A DNA stretch of 64,000 nucleotides from Levilinea saccharolytica (GTDB lineage Bacteria; Chloroflexota; Anaerolineae; Anaerolineales; Anaerolineaceae): assembly GCF_001306035.1 (NCBI RefSeq), contig NZ_LGCM01000035.1:62001-126000 (forward strand). Direction: 5' to 3'. The position numbers and the translations under genes were made by a program. Under the pieces are notes generated by a model that saw only the letters and a list, made by a program, of their open reading frames with translations, did no database searches and was not told the origin of the DNA. Shown here one piece after another: positions 1 through 8,555 of the stretch (its first letter is position 1; every line of letters starts with the position of its first letter).

Positions 1-1
1 G

Positions 2-637
2 CTCCTCTTCCTGGGCCTCTCCGTTGCCTTTGGCCTCTATCTCCTGCCGCGCATCGTCCGAAAGATTAGCCGCATGCCCATCAGCTTTGGTGTGGTCACC
101 CTTTCCATCGTCATCCTTTTCACCTACGGCCTGGCCGCCGAACTGATCGGCGAAATGGCGGCCATCACCGGCACCTTCATCGCCGGGCTCATGTTTGGGC
201 GCACCTCCGCCAAAAACGAGGTGGAAAGCGGCATCCGCGCCCTCTCTTACAGTTTCTTCGTGCCCATCTTCTTTGTCACCATCGGTCTCAATGTCGACCT
301 GCACAATATCGAGCTGGATATCATCGGTCTGCTTCTGCTCATCTCTGCGGTGGGCATCCTCGGCAAAATCATCGGAGCTGGCATTGGCGCGCGTATCGGC
401 CGATTTTCCTGGCGCGAATCCCTCCAATTGGGTATCGGCATGGTCTCCCGCGGCGAAGTCGGCCTGATTGTTGCCCAGGTAGGCCTGACCAATCAATACA
501 TCACCCCGCAGATCTTCTCTGCTGTGGTCGGCATGGTGCTCATCACCACCCTGGTCACCCCGCCCATGCTCCGCGCCTCATTTAACTCACCCAAGAAAAC
601 AACTCCGCTTGAACCCTCTCAGGAGAAAACCCCATGA
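2..637 (+). CDS. Cation:proton antiporter (CPA2/Kef-like), 5' truncated
   Basis: This is the C-terminal part of an integral membrane monovalent cation/proton antiporter. The open frame runs in from the left edge, so the N-terminal half is outside the window. At least five hydrophobic segments are visible, with the Gly-rich stretches (TGTFIAGLMFG, GIGMVSRGEVGLIVAQVG) typical of the Na+/H+ exchanger domain of CPA2 proteins. The protein ends in a short polar tail without a TrkA-N domain, unlike full-length KefB/C. Its stop codon overlaps the next ATG (ATGA), so the two genes are probably translationally coupled. The ion (K+ or Na+) cannot be read from this part. Confidence 0.85.
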   Translation, partial: LLFLGLSVAFGLYLLPRIVRKISRMPISFGVVTLSIVILFTYGLAAELIGEMAAITGTFIAGLMFGRTSAKNEVESGIRALSYSFFVPIFFVTIGLNVDLHNIELDIIGLLLLISAVGILGKIIGAGIGARIGRFSWRESLQLGIGMVSRGEVGLIVAQVGLTNQYITPQIFSAVVGMVLITTLVTPPMLRASFNSPKKTTPLEPSQEKTP

Positions 638-984
638 ACATGGTTCTCTTTGTTCTGAACGATCCCGAAGCGTTGGACGACCTACTCACCGCCTGGGAAG
701 AGGCCGGGGTGAAAGGCATCACCGTGCTTCCCTCCACCGGTCTGGGTCGTCTGCGCCAGTATGCCCTGTTTGAAGATTTGCCCCTCATCCCCAGCCTGGA
801 CGACATGGAAATCCACCTGGAAAAACTGAGCCGCACCCTTTTCACCATCTGCGACGACGAGCGCACCATTGACCGCCTGGTGGAAGCCACTCAAAAAGTG
901 GTCGGCAATCTCAACGAACCTAACACCGGCATCCTGGCTGTCATCCCCCTGGCGCGCGTGTACGGCTTAAACAAAATCAACTGA
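634..984 (+). CDS. PII-like (GlnB-type) small regulatory protein
   Basis: A 116-residue soluble protein whose size and beta-alpha-beta layout fit the PII superfamily. It has an N-terminal strand (MVLFVLNDPEALDDLLTAW), a helix, a middle segment in the place of the T-loop, and a C-terminal beta strand ending GILAVIPLARVYG. The classical uridylylated Tyr of GlnB is not evident, so it is unlikely to be a standard nitrogen PII. The gene overlaps the antiporter stop by 4 bases. From this pairing I infer that it controls the antiporter, perhaps by binding a nucleotide, as PII-like proteins encoded beside transporters do. The ligand is unknown. Confidence 0.65.
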   Translation: MNMVLFVLNDPEALDDLLTAWEEAGVKGITVLPSTGLGRLRQYALFEDLPLIPSLDDMEIHLEKLSRTLFTICDDERTIDRLVEATQKVVGNLNEPNTGILAVIPLARVYGLNKIN

Positions 985-1025
985 GTCGTCTCTACGCTCA
1001 TCTGGGATTTTGAGCTGATTCCTCT

Positions 1026-2165
1026 ATGAAACTTCTCACGCTTGATATCGGGACGGGAACACAAGACATTTATTTATTCAACAGCCGGGTTTCGCCTGAA
1101 AACGGCTTCAAGCTTGTCTTGCCCGCCCCCACCATGATCGTTCGCCGCCGGATCCAACAGGCCACCCGCCAAAAACGCGCTGTCCTGCTCACCGGCCGCA
1201 TCATGGGCGGCGGGCCTTGCGCCTGGGCTGCCGAAGACCACGCCAAAGCGGGTTTGCCCATTTATGCCACCCCCAGCGCCGCGCGCACCCTCAACGATGA
1301 CTTGACGGCGGTTCAAGCCGCAGGCATTCAAGTGGTCAGCGAGGATGAAGCCCTCCGATTGCCCGCATCCGTCCTCCGTATCCCCCTGACCGACCTCGAC
1401 CTCCCCCTCCTGGAGCGCACCCTCAGCGGCTTTGGGCTGTCCCTGTCCGAAATCGACGGGTTGGCCGCGGCCGTGTTTGATCACGGCAACGCGCCGCCGG
1501 AGGTATCAGACCGCCAGTTCCGTTTTGATTACCTCGCCCGCCAGGTGCAGCGCAGCCGCCGCCTGAGCACCTTTGCCTTTCCCGCTCAGCAAATTCCCGC
1601 CGATATGACCCGCCTGCAGGCCGTGGCCGAGGCTGCCCAGGGATTTGACGGCCCTGTTTTCCTCATGGACACCGCCCCCGCCGCCGTCATGGGTGCTTTA
1701 TACGACCCCCAGGCTGCCAAAACCAATCGCCAGATGGTGGTCAACCTGGGTAATTTCCACACCATCGCATTTCAAATCAGCGCCGAGAAAATTGAAGGTC
1801 TTTTCGAACACCACACCGGCCTGCTCGACCGCGCATCTCTGGAAAACTACCTCACCGCCCTGGCTGCCGGAACGCTCACCCATGCCCAGGTCTTCGATGA
1901 CCACGGCCACGGGGCGTTGCTTACCCACCATATCCCCTTCGATCTTGCCGCGCCCGATGTTCAGCTCACCGTCACGGGCCCCCGCCGTTCCATGCTGGCG
2001 GGCTCCCCTCTTCGTCCCCATTTTGCCGTCCCCTTTGGTGATATGATGATCGCAGGCTGCTTTGGTCTGTTGGGAGCACTGGCAGATCACGTTCCCAACT
2101 GGCGTGAGGAAATTCTCACCGCCCTTTCCAGTACCCAGTCTGCCCCACCCTGGGAATCCGACTGA
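1026..2165 (+). CDS. DUF1786 family protein (ASKHA-like fold)
   Basis: A 379-residue protein that opens with MKLLTLDIGTGTQD. This resembles a phosphate-1 loop of the actin/Hsp70/sugar-kinase (ASKHA) ATPase superfamily and is the hallmark of DUF1786 proteins. A second Gly/Asp segment (MVVNLGNFHTIAFQI, about residues 238-252) could be the phosphate-2 motif. No biochemical role is established for the family to my knowledge. It follows the PII-like gene by 41 bases on the same strand and may be part of that transcript. No strong ribosome binding site is visible. Its length matches the family, with no sign of damage. Confidence 0.7.
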   Translation: MKLLTLDIGTGTQDIYLFNSRVSPENGFKLVLPAPTMIVRRRIQQATRQKRAVLLTGRIMGGGPCAWAAEDHAKAGLPIYATPSAARTLNDDLTAVQAAGIQVVSEDEALRLPASVLRIPLTDLDLPLLERTLSGFGLSLSEIDGLAAAVFDHGNAPPEVSDRQFRFDYLARQVQRSRRLSTFAFPAQQIPADMTRLQAVAEAAQGFDGPVFLMDTAPAAVMGALYDPQAAKTNRQMVVNLGNFHTIAFQISAEKIEGLFEHHTGLLDRASLENYLTALAAGTLTHAQVFDDHGHGALLTHHIPFDLAAPDVQLTVTGPRRSMLAGSPLRPHFAVPFGDMMIAGCFGLLGALADHVPNWREEILTALSSTQSAPPWESD

Positions 2166-2182
2166 CCCACGCCGTCGGAGTC

Positions 2183-3175
2183 TTATCTGCGCCGCCGCGT
2201 GGCCACTCCCCAGCCAATCAGCACCACCCCCAACACCACAAAGCCCTCGATCACGTACAAAATGGTCGTCTGAGGGCTTTTTTCTTTGGCCTCATCCGGC
2301 GGGCTGCCCTCATCGTTCGCCGCCGCAGCCAGCGTCGGGGCCGGCGGCGGCGTGGGGGTGCGCACCACCGTTGTCACCCTCGGCGCGGCCGCAGTGGCGG
2401 TCTCCTTGGGCTGCGGGGTCGCGCTGGGCAATAGGAGCGGGATCAGCAGCTTCTGCCCCGTATAAATGGTCGGAGAATCCGCCGATAACCCGTTGGCATC
2501 CAAAATCGCCTGGATCTTGACCCCATAAGCCATCGCAATCGCCCACAGCGACTGCCCCTGCCGCACGGTGTGCACCAGCTTGCCGTTATCCTGTGGGGTC
2601 GCCGTCACCACCGCAAAGATGTATTGTGAGGCCAGGTCGGCTGCCGCGGGGGTTCCAGAGCGGGCCGGCACAGCCGTTCCAGGGGTATAGGCCGGCCCTG
2701 GGTGGCGGTCGGTATAGGCGGCGATTACAATGTAATACACCGTGCCGTTGTATTCCGCCACCCCCGCGCCGATATGATAATATCGGGCGTCGGCCATCGG
2801 CTTCATATGCAGTTCGTCAGACCACATCATCAGAATGTCGTCAATGCTGGCCGGTCCCATCGCAAAATTTTCGGTCGCCCAGGGCGTGTCCATCACCCCA
2901 TACCCCGCCGCCCAAACGCGGTCTTTCACCCCGCCAATGTGGCCGGTCATTTCATTCAAAGCCATCGTCGTAGCCGTATCCTGCGCCACCTGCATCAAGA
3001 TTGGGTGCACCACCAGCGCAGGCAGACCCAACCCCACGCGGATGGTGTTCACCGCGGTGATCAAATCCTGAGCGGTCACCTCCGGCGCGGGTTCTTCGGT
3101 CTGCGCGCGCCCCACCTGCACCAGGTTTGCCCACAGAAGCACAGCCAAAAACATCGCCGCGGCCATTTTTCGCAT
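2183..3175 (-). CDS. Secreted CAP-domain protein with LysM and C-terminal TM anchor
   Basis: A 330-residue exported protein. The N-terminal signal peptide (MAAAMFLAVLLWANLVQVGRAQ) is followed by a CAP/SCP domain at about residues 35-165, which includes the HIGG and ATENFAMG segments. A LysM peptidoglycan-binding repeat at about 205-250 (HTVRQGQSLWAIAMAYGV, ending TGQKLLIP) comes next, then a Thr/Pro linker and a final transmembrane helix with an RRRR stop-transfer tail. It is probably tethered to the membrane facing the cell wall. The ATG at 3175 lies only 6 bases from a TATAAT box, so the mRNA may be leaderless. A Met three codons later is the alternative start. It is transcribed divergently from rplI. 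Confidence 0.8.
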   Translation of the reverse strand: MRKMAAAMFLAVLLWANLVQVGRAQTEEPAPEVTAQDLITAVNTIRVGLGLPALVVHPILMQVAQDTATTMALNEMTGHIGGVKDRVWAAGYGVMDTPWATENFAMGPASIDDILMMWSDELHMKPMADARYYHIGAGVAEYNGTVYYIVIAAYTDRHPGPAYTPGTAVPARSGTPAAADLASQYIFAVVTATPQDNGKLVHTVRQGQSLWAIAMAYGVKIQAILDANGLSADSPTIYTGQKLLIPLLLPSATPQPKETATAAAPRVTTVVRTPTPPPAPTLAAAANDEGSPPDEAKEKSPQTTILYVIEGFVVLGVVLIGWGVATRRRR

Positions 3176-3181
3176 GCTTCG

Positions 3182-3209
3182 ATTATACAACGCCCACTTT
3201 GCCTTTCAA
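3182..3209 (-). promoter_or_regulatory. Sigma70-type promoter of the CAP-LysM gene
   Basis: On the minus strand TTGAAA (3209-3204), a 16-base spacer and a perfect TATAAT (3187-3182). The expected transcription start falls on or beside the ATG at 3175, which suggests a leaderless transcript. Confidence 0.6.
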
Positions 3210-3225
3210 CCTGTCATTTTCGAAG

Positions 3226-3254
3226 TTGACGCCTGTGCCCACCTCTGGTAAAAT
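3226..3254 (+). promoter_or_regulatory. Sigma70-type promoter of rplI
   Basis: TTGACG (3226-3231), a 17-base spacer and TAAAAT (3249-3254), with a TGG extension just before the -10 box. It lies 64 bases upstream of the rplI ATG and forms a divergent pair with the promoter at 3182-3209. Confidence 0.65.
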
Positions 3255-3317
3255 CCATCCGCTGGGCATGTTGTACCCTTCATACCTGGCGAAAATCCAA
3301 TTTTGAAAGGGCTTGAA

Positions 3318-3833
3318 ATGAAAGTCTTACTGATCAAAGATGTGTACAAACTGGGACACGCGGGCGACATTAAAAAGGTCGCGGACGGCTACGGCCGCAA
3401 CTTCCTCATCCCCCAGGGTTTGGCTGTGCTCGCTACGCCGGGCGCCGTCAAACAGGTCGAACAGATCCGTGCTCAGGCCTCCGTTCGCCGCGCGCAGCTC
3501 AACAACGAAATGAGCGGCCTGGCCGAACAGGTCAAACGCATCACGCTGGCCTTCCCCGGCAAAGCGGGCGAAACCGGCAAACTCTACGGCTCGATCACCG
3601 GCCAGATGGTTGCGGATGCCCTCTCCACCCGCCTGGGCGTCACCATTGACCGCCGCCAGGTGGAAATGGAACCCATCCGCGCCCTGGGTGATCACAAAGC
3701 CCGCGTCCGCCTGACGATTGATGTCATTCCTGAGATCAAAATCGTCGTTCACCGCGAAGGCGAAACGGTTCAGTTCGATGAGCCCGTCGCCGAAAAGGTC
3801 GAGGCCCCGGCCGCAGAGGAAAGCGCGGAATAA
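3318..3833 (+). CDS. rplI: 50S ribosomal protein L9
   Basis: Ribosomal protein L9 binds 23S rRNA in the L1-stalk region of the large subunit. The N-terminal domain carries the family signature (VLLIKDVYKLGHAGDIKKVADGY), followed by the LIPQGLA segment, the long connecting helix and the C-terminal domain with GKLYGSIT. At 171 residues it exceeds the usual length of about 150 because of an acidic Ala/Glu-rich tail. I chose ATG 3318 over the in-frame TTG at 3303 because it gives the family N-terminus and follows a GAAAGGG ribosome binding site. It is not next to rpsF/rpsR, unlike in many bacteria. Confidence 0.97.
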   Translation: MKVLLIKDVYKLGHAGDIKKVADGYGRNFLIPQGLAVLATPGAVKQVEQIRAQASVRRAQLNNEMSGLAEQVKRITLAFPGKAGETGKLYGSITGQMVADALSTRLGVTIDRRQVEMEPIRALGDHKARVRLTIDVIPEIKIVVHREGETVQFDEPVAEKVEAPAAEESAE

Positions 3834-3858
3834 TTTCTTTCCGCTCGTCATGGATCAT

Positions 3859-3894
3859 ACCGGCCAGGTCAGCGAGAGCTGGCCGGCCGGTTTT
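3859..3894 (+). terminator. Probable terminator after rplI
   Basis: An inverted repeat ACCGGCC ... GGCCGGT is followed by TTTTC, 25 bases past the rplI stop. Overlapping GGCCGG repeats allow an alternative fold (CCGGCCAG with CTGGCCGG). Confidence 0.5.
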
Positions 3895-3914
3895 CAATCT
3901 TAGGCGCATTGAGC

Positions 3915-5462
3915 ATGAACAACTCCGTGGGTGAAAAGCTTCGCCAGATGCGGCAATCCAAAGGACTGTCATTGGAGCAGGTCTTTGAAGATACGCGCAT
4001 CGCCCCAGCCTACCTCCGGGCTTTGGAAGAAGACCGCTGGGAAGACCTGCCTTCCCAGGTGCAGGGCAAAGGCTTTCTGCGCCTGTATGCGGGTTTCCTG
4101 GGCATTCCGGTTCAGCCCCTGCTCCAGGAAATGGAGATTCAATCTCAGCCGCCACAACCCACTGAGCCTGCTGCGCCCGCACCCATCGCGCCGGAGGCCA
4201 CTTCTGCCGCCCCCGCGCCTACTGAAGAAACGCCAATCCCCAGCGAAACCACCAGCCCGCAGCCCAGGCCTGCGCTGCTTACTGCCCTGGCCGCGCGAGT
4301 ACAGTCCTTGCGCAGCCGCCTTCCCCAAAAGATCGCCCTCCCCAAAATCACCCTGCCGCGCCGGCCGCAGCAGCAGCCTTCTGTTCCCACCCCACCGGTT
4401 GAACCCGCCAAGCAGCCCGCCTCCACTCCGCAGCCTGACTCCCCCGCTGCTTCCGTACCGGCCATCCCCCAGGGTTCTTCCGCCGAAGTCTTCCAATCCA
4501 TCGGACAGTCGCTGCGACTCCAGCGTGAAAAATTGTCTCTCTCTCTCGCCGACGCTGAACGCTTCACCCATGTGCGCCTGCACTTCTTAGAAGCCCTGGA
4601 AAACGGCGACCTATCTTCTCTGCCCTCCCCGGTGCAGGGCCGCGGCATGCTCAATAATTACGCCCATTTCCTCGGGCTGGATTCAGAAAAACTCCTTAAC
4701 CAGTTCGCCGAAGGCCTCCAGGTTCGCCGCGAGGAATTCGCCGCCCGCACCGCCCTCCCCACGGCCAAACCCCGCCCTCGCGCTGCTCAGGCTCCGGGCT
4801 GGCGCCGATTCCTGACCCCCGATGTATTCATCGGCGGCGCTGTCATTCTCATCCTACTCTCTCTGGCCATCTGGACCACAGCCAACATCACCGCCCGCTC
4901 CAGTGAGCGCGCCCGCACTGCCCTCCCAGGCGTGGGGGATGTGCTCCTCTTCACGGCCACTCCCTCGCTGACCCCCGATATGACCGAGGCGCTCACCCTC
5001 ACCGTAGCTCCCCCGTCCGTTTTGGCGGGTGAAGGTAACGCTGTCATCCCAACCGCCCAGGCCGACCTGGAACTCACTACCCCCACACTGCCCGTCCTGG
5101 ACGATCTCCCCCTGCAGGTGTACATCGTCGCCCGCCAGCGCGCCTTTGTCCGCGTCATCTCCGATAACCGCATACGCTTCAACGGGCGCGTCGCCCCGGG
5201 TAATGCCTACCCCTTTTCAGCCAAAGAAAAATTGGAACTGATCAGCGGAGATGCCTCTGCCATCCAGGTCTTTTATAATCAAAACGATCTCGGCACCCTG
5301 GGTGACAGCGGCGAGGTGGTGCGTCTGATCTTCAGCGCCGAAGGTGTGCTCACCCCCACCCCCGCCTTCACCTTCACCCCCACCCCCACCCTGCCGCCCA
5401 CGGCCACCCTGGAGCCTTCGCCGACCGTTCCCACGGCCACGGTGACTCCCTTCATCCCTTAA
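3915..5462 (+). CDS. RodZ-like membrane protein with two cytoplasmic HTH domains
   Basis: A 515-residue protein. HTH_25/Xre-type helix-turn-helix domains lie at about residues 5-70 (GEKLRQMRQSKGLSLEQV) and again at 194-262 (IGQSLRLQREKLSLSLADA), joined by a Pro/Ala-rich linker. One transmembrane helix follows at 304-326, then an extracytoplasmic DUF4115-like domain at about 390-470 and a Thr-Pro tail. RodZ (one HTH, one TM, DUF4115) links MreB to the cell-wall machinery. The second HTH makes this an unusual variant. ATG 3915 is preferred to the TTG two codons earlier. It follows rplI and precedes rimO by 12 bases. Confidence 0.8.
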   Translation: MNNSVGEKLRQMRQSKGLSLEQVFEDTRIAPAYLRALEEDRWEDLPSQVQGKGFLRLYAGFLGIPVQPLLQEMEIQSQPPQPTEPAAPAPIAPEATSAAPAPTEETPIPSETTSPQPRPALLTALAARVQSLRSRLPQKIALPKITLPRRPQQQPSVPTPPVEPAKQPASTPQPDSPAASVPAIPQGSSAEVFQSIGQSLRLQREKLSLSLADAERFTHVRLHFLEALENGDLSSLPSPVQGRGMLNNYAHFLGLDSEKLLNQFAEGLQVRREEFAARTALPTAKPRPRAAQAPGWRRFLTPDVFIGGAVILILLSLAIWTTANITARSSERARTALPGVGDVLLFTATPSLTPDMTEALTLTVAPPSVLAGEGNAVIPTAQADLELTTPTLPVLDDLPLQVYIVARQRAFVRVISDNRIRFNGRVAPGNAYPFSAKEKLELISGDASAIQVFYNQNDLGTLGDSGEVVRLIFSAEGVLTPTPAFTFTPTPTLPPTATLEPSPTVPTATVTPFIP

Positions 5463-5474
5463 AGGTACCTTGCT

Positions 5475-6824
5475 ATGAAAAACGCCAAAAATTTTTATTT
5501 GGTCTCCCTCGGCTGCGCCAAAAACACCGTGGATTCCGAATCCATGGCCGCCCTGCTGGAAGATGCGGGTTACCGCGGCGTGGACCAGCCCAGCAAAGCC
5601 AGCATCCTCATTGTGAACACCTGTGGGTTTCTCAAGCCCGCCATCCAGGAATCGCTGGAAACCCTTCAGGGGCTGGCCCACCGTAAGCGCCCCGGACAGC
5701 TGCTCATCGCCACTGGCTGCCTCACCGAACGCTACCGCGACCGCGTGGCCCAGGAAGTCCCCGGGGTGGACGGCATTCTCGGCACGCGCCGCTGGATGGA
5801 CATCGTGGATGTGATTCACACCCTGCGTGCCGAAAAACCGCCCGCCGTCCTCTATCACTTGCCCGATGCTCCCACAGTCGGCAAAGATGAACGCGGTGTG
5901 CTGCGCGCGGCCATTCAGGGCGGCAGCAGCTACCTGAAAATCGCCGACGGCTGCCGTCGGCCCTGTGCCTTTTGCGCCATACCTGCCATCAAAGGCACCG
6001 CTGTGTCCCGGCCGCCGGAAGTTATCCTGGATGAGGTTCGCATCTTACAGGACATGGGCTTACAGGAGATCATCCTCATCGCTCAGGACACCTCCGATTA
6101 CGGTCACGATCTGGGCCTTCGAGACGGGCTGTCCGATCTGCTGCTGCGCATCACCCAGAGCGCCCCACGCATCCCCTGGCTGCGCATTTTATACACCTAC
6201 CCCGGCTACGTCACTGACCGGCTGATCGAGGTCATGGCCTCGCAGCCCCAGGTGCTGCACTATCTGGATATGCCCCTCCAGCATGCCCACCCCGACACCT
6301 TGCGCCGTATGCGCCGCCCGGCCAATATGGAATGGGTGCATTCCACCCTGGCCAAAATCCGTACCGCCATGCCCGATGCGGCTTTGCGCACCACCTTTAT
6401 CGTCGGCTACCCCGGCGAGACCGAAGCCGAGTTTCAAGCCTTGCTGGATTTTGTCAAAGAGGTTCACTTTGACCATATTGGCGCCTTCCCCTTCTTTATG
6501 GAAGCTGGCACAGCCTCCGAACCCCTGGGCGATACTGTCCCCGAAGAAGTCAAACAAGACCGTCTGCAGCGCCTGATGACCCTACAAGAGGGCATTTCCC
6601 TTGCCCGCAACCAGGCTCTCGTGGGACGCACCCTGGATATGCTCATCGAAGGCGCCCAGGACGGCATCTCCATCGGGCGTACCTACCGCGATGCACCGGA
6701 AATTGACGGGCTGGTTTTCGCCACCGGTGAAGCCCCCGTGGGACAGATTCTGCCGGTCAGGATCACAGGCGCCCTCACCCACGATCTCACTGCGGAATTC
6801 ATCAGCACCAGCCGCCCACGCTGA
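5475..6824 (+). CDS. rimO: Ribosomal protein S12 methylthiotransferase RimO
   Basis: A radical-SAM enzyme that adds a methylthio group to Asp of ribosomal protein S12. The UPF0004 domain supplies the auxiliary cluster cysteines C14 (SLGCAKN), C50 (NTCGF) and C82 (TGCLTE). The radical-SAM CxxxCxxC is at C160, C164 and C167 (CRRPCAFC), in the RimO-typical context DGCxxPCxFCxIP. A TRAM domain closes the protein. Its 449 residues are normal for the family, and all cluster ligands are present. It is probably co-transcribed with the RodZ-like gene, and a bidirectional terminator follows. Confidence 0.95.
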   Translation: MKNAKNFYLVSLGCAKNTVDSESMAALLEDAGYRGVDQPSKASILIVNTCGFLKPAIQESLETLQGLAHRKRPGQLLIATGCLTERYRDRVAQEVPGVDGILGTRRWMDIVDVIHTLRAEKPPAVLYHLPDAPTVGKDERGVLRAAIQGGSSYLKIADGCRRPCAFCAIPAIKGTAVSRPPEVILDEVRILQDMGLQEIILIAQDTSDYGHDLGLRDGLSDLLLRITQSAPRIPWLRILYTYPGYVTDRLIEVMASQPQVLHYLDMPLQHAHPDTLRRMRRPANMEWVHSTLAKIRTAMPDAALRTTFIVGYPGETEAEFQALLDFVKEVHFDHIGAFPFFMEAGTASEPLGDTVPEEVKQDRLQRLMTLQEGISLARNQALVGRTLDMLIEGAQDGISIGRTYRDAPEIDGLVFATGEAPVGQILPVRITGALTHDLTAEFISTSRPR

Positions 6825-6842
6825 TCGTCACCACCCAGAATC

Positions 6843-6886
6843 AAAACAGCCGCCGGATGGCTATCGTCGGGCGGCTGTTCATTTTA
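6843..6886. terminator. Bidirectional terminator between convergent genes
   Basis: A 10-bp perfect stem AACAGCCGCC / GGCGGCTGTT with a 15-base loop. It has T-rich tails on both sides (TTCATTTT on plus, TTTTG on minus) and lies between rimO and the convergent CopD-like gene. Confidence 0.75.
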
Positions 6887-6897
6887 CGGAAGATCGC

Positions 6898-7410
6898 TCA
6901 GGACACTCTGGCCCAAGCCGTGAAGATTAAGACCAGTGCCGCCAGGATCAAGTTTGCCGCCATCAGGCGGTTTTCCCTCGCCAAAAGACGCTGGTAATCC
7001 TTCTCACTCACGCTTTTTCCCGCCGCCCGCAGCAGCGCAGTTCGCCGCAGCGCCGGGTACATAAACCAGGTCTGGTACACACCCACACCCACCATTCCAC
7101 CAATGACCACATGTTTCAGCAGAATGGCGGTAGCCCACGGGCTGCCAATCGCTAAGAAGCCTTCGTACTGCGGGGCAGCGCTCATCTGAAACATGCCCGT
7201 GCCGATCAACACAAACAGGCTCAGCCAGCCAATTTGCTGCACGCGCGGCACGATTCCATCAAAGAAGGCCGCATAAGTTTCCGAGCTGAGGCGTTTACGC
7301 CCCACGGGGATAAAGATCACCGCCACAGAAATTAATGCACCCACCCAGGCGACGGTGGCAAACAGGTGCAGGCTGTATGCGGCCGTCATGGCCCAGGTGG
7401 GTGAATTCAT
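6898..7410 (-). CDS. CopD-family integral membrane protein
   Basis: A 170-residue protein with four strongly hydrophobic helices. The pattern (AAYSLHLFATVAWVGALISVAVIF, with further helices carrying GTGMFQMS and LLKHVVIGGMVGVGVYQTW) fits the CopD/DUF4149-type domain, which has membrane His residues that may bind copper or heme. Known CopD-domain proteins take part in copper resistance or are poorly characterised. No copper-efflux neighbours are adjacent here, so the metal role is only suggested. It lies 34 bases downstream of the TPR gene on the minus strand and probably shares its transcript. Confidence 0.65.
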   Translation of the reverse strand: MNSPTWAMTAAYSLHLFATVAWVGALISVAVIFIPVGRKRLSSETYAAFFDGIVPRVQQIGWLSLFVLIGTGMFQMSAAPQYEGFLAIGSPWATAILLKHVVIGGMVGVGVYQTWFMYPALRRTALLRAAGKSVSEKDYQRLLARENRLMAANLILAALVLIFTAWARVS

Positions 7411-7444
7411 TGGGTTCAGTTCCCCTTCAGCAGATGAGAGCCGA

Positions 7445-8548
7445 CTAGACTCCGCCCTCCGTTGTGGGCGTGGGAGCTTCGGGGGTCTCTTCGGTCGGCA
7501 CCGGAGTTTCCGGGGTCACCGGTGTGGTTTCCATCACCTCAGGCGTCTTAGTGGGAGGCTGCGGGGTCGAGGTGGGCGGCGAGCACAAAAGCTGTACAGC
7601 CGTCGCCGTCGGGCCCAGGTTGTTATCTTGGCTGATCGAGAGCGCGTTCAAATATTGATCGCGCGCCATGCAGTACTCACCCTTGGCCAGCAGTTGGTCG
7701 CCGTAGCGGATGGAAGCAATGCGGAAACGTTCCACCGCCGTCCAGCCTGAGCCGTCGCGCAAATTGGGAAGAGAGGGGTAGATTTGGCCAAAATATTCCA
7801 GCACCTTCACCCAGTCAATCTCCCAGAAACTTGCGCCCGACATATAAAAGCGCGCCCAATTGCGGTAGGAATCAGCTTCTTTATCAATCGGGCCAAAGTT
7901 TTCGGTCAGCGCCAGATCGTACATGCCGCCTTCCAAATTGCCCTGAGCGATGATTTTATCCACCCCGCGGAAGCGCAGCGCGATGTAATACAGGCCGTCC
8001 ACATCCACCGCTCGGTAACTGATATCTTCTTTCCGCAGCGCATCCAGCGTGTTGATCGCGTTTTCCCATTCTTTATTCTGAATGAACTGCACCGCCTGGG
8101 CGTACAGTTCTTCAGCGCCGCGGTTATCCGGCGTGGGCGTCATGCTGATCGTGGGGGTGATTTCGGGGGTAGGGGTTTTCACCATCGCCACCGCCATCAT
8201 CACTTCCGTCAATTTTTCCTGAGCGCCGGGGAACTTGGGGTCGATCGAAATGACGTACTCAAATCGGCGCTGTGCATTTTCCAATCGGCCGGCGTTTAAA
8301 TCTTCCACACCCAGTTGATATTGGGTGGTTGCGATTAAGGCCACCTGGCTGGCCTGTTTGGCCTTACGGGCCTGAACGGCGGTGCCGTATCCCAAAAGGC
8401 CGCCCACCACGGTGGTCAGGATCACTAAGACAATACCGCCCAACACCCACAAACCCCGCCGGGGTTTGCGTGGAGGCGCTGGCGGCGCGATTGGCTGCGT
8501 ATCATGTATGGGGGTAGGAACAGTTGGTTCAAGGTTGTCCATAGTCAT
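7445..8548 (-). CDS. Membrane-anchored TPR-type protein, function unknown
   Basis: A 367-residue protein. A Pro-rich cytoplasmic start is followed by one transmembrane helix (about residues 33-55, GLWVLGGIVLVILTTVVGGLLGYG). Helical repeats that look like TPR units follow (QYQLGVEDLNAGRLENAQRRFEYVISIDPKFPGAQ, and again around EWENAINTLDALRKED). The C-terminus is a disordered Thr/Pro/Glu tail. It should face the outside and may be a scaffold. A TATAAT sequence sits 7 bases before the ATG, so its transcript may lack a leader. I do not recognise a specific family. Confidence 0.65.
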   Translation of the reverse strand: MTMDNLEPTVPTPIHDTQPIAPPAPPRKPRRGLWVLGGIVLVILTTVVGGLLGYGTAVQARKAKQASQVALIATTQYQLGVEDLNAGRLENAQRRFEYVISIDPKFPGAQEKLTEVMMAVAMVKTPTPEITPTISMTPTPDNRGAEELYAQAVQFIQNKEWENAINTLDALRKEDISYRAVDVDGLYYIALRFRGVDKIIAQGNLEGGMYDLALTENFGPIDKEADSYRNWARFYMSGASFWEIDWVKVLEYFGQIYPSLPNLRDGSGWTAVERFRIASIRYGDQLLAKGEYCMARDQYLNALSISQDNNLGPTATAVQLLCSPPTSTPQPPTKTPEVMETTPVTPETPVPTEETPEAPTPTTEGGV

Positions 8549-8555
8549 GGGCCTA

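Noticed and set aside
5340-5462. Simple-sequence CACCCC/ACCCCC-rich tracts in Thr-Pro linkers as repeats or phase-variable tracts
   Set aside because: They encode TPTP linkers found in many surface proteins here and contain no long homopolymer that would slip.
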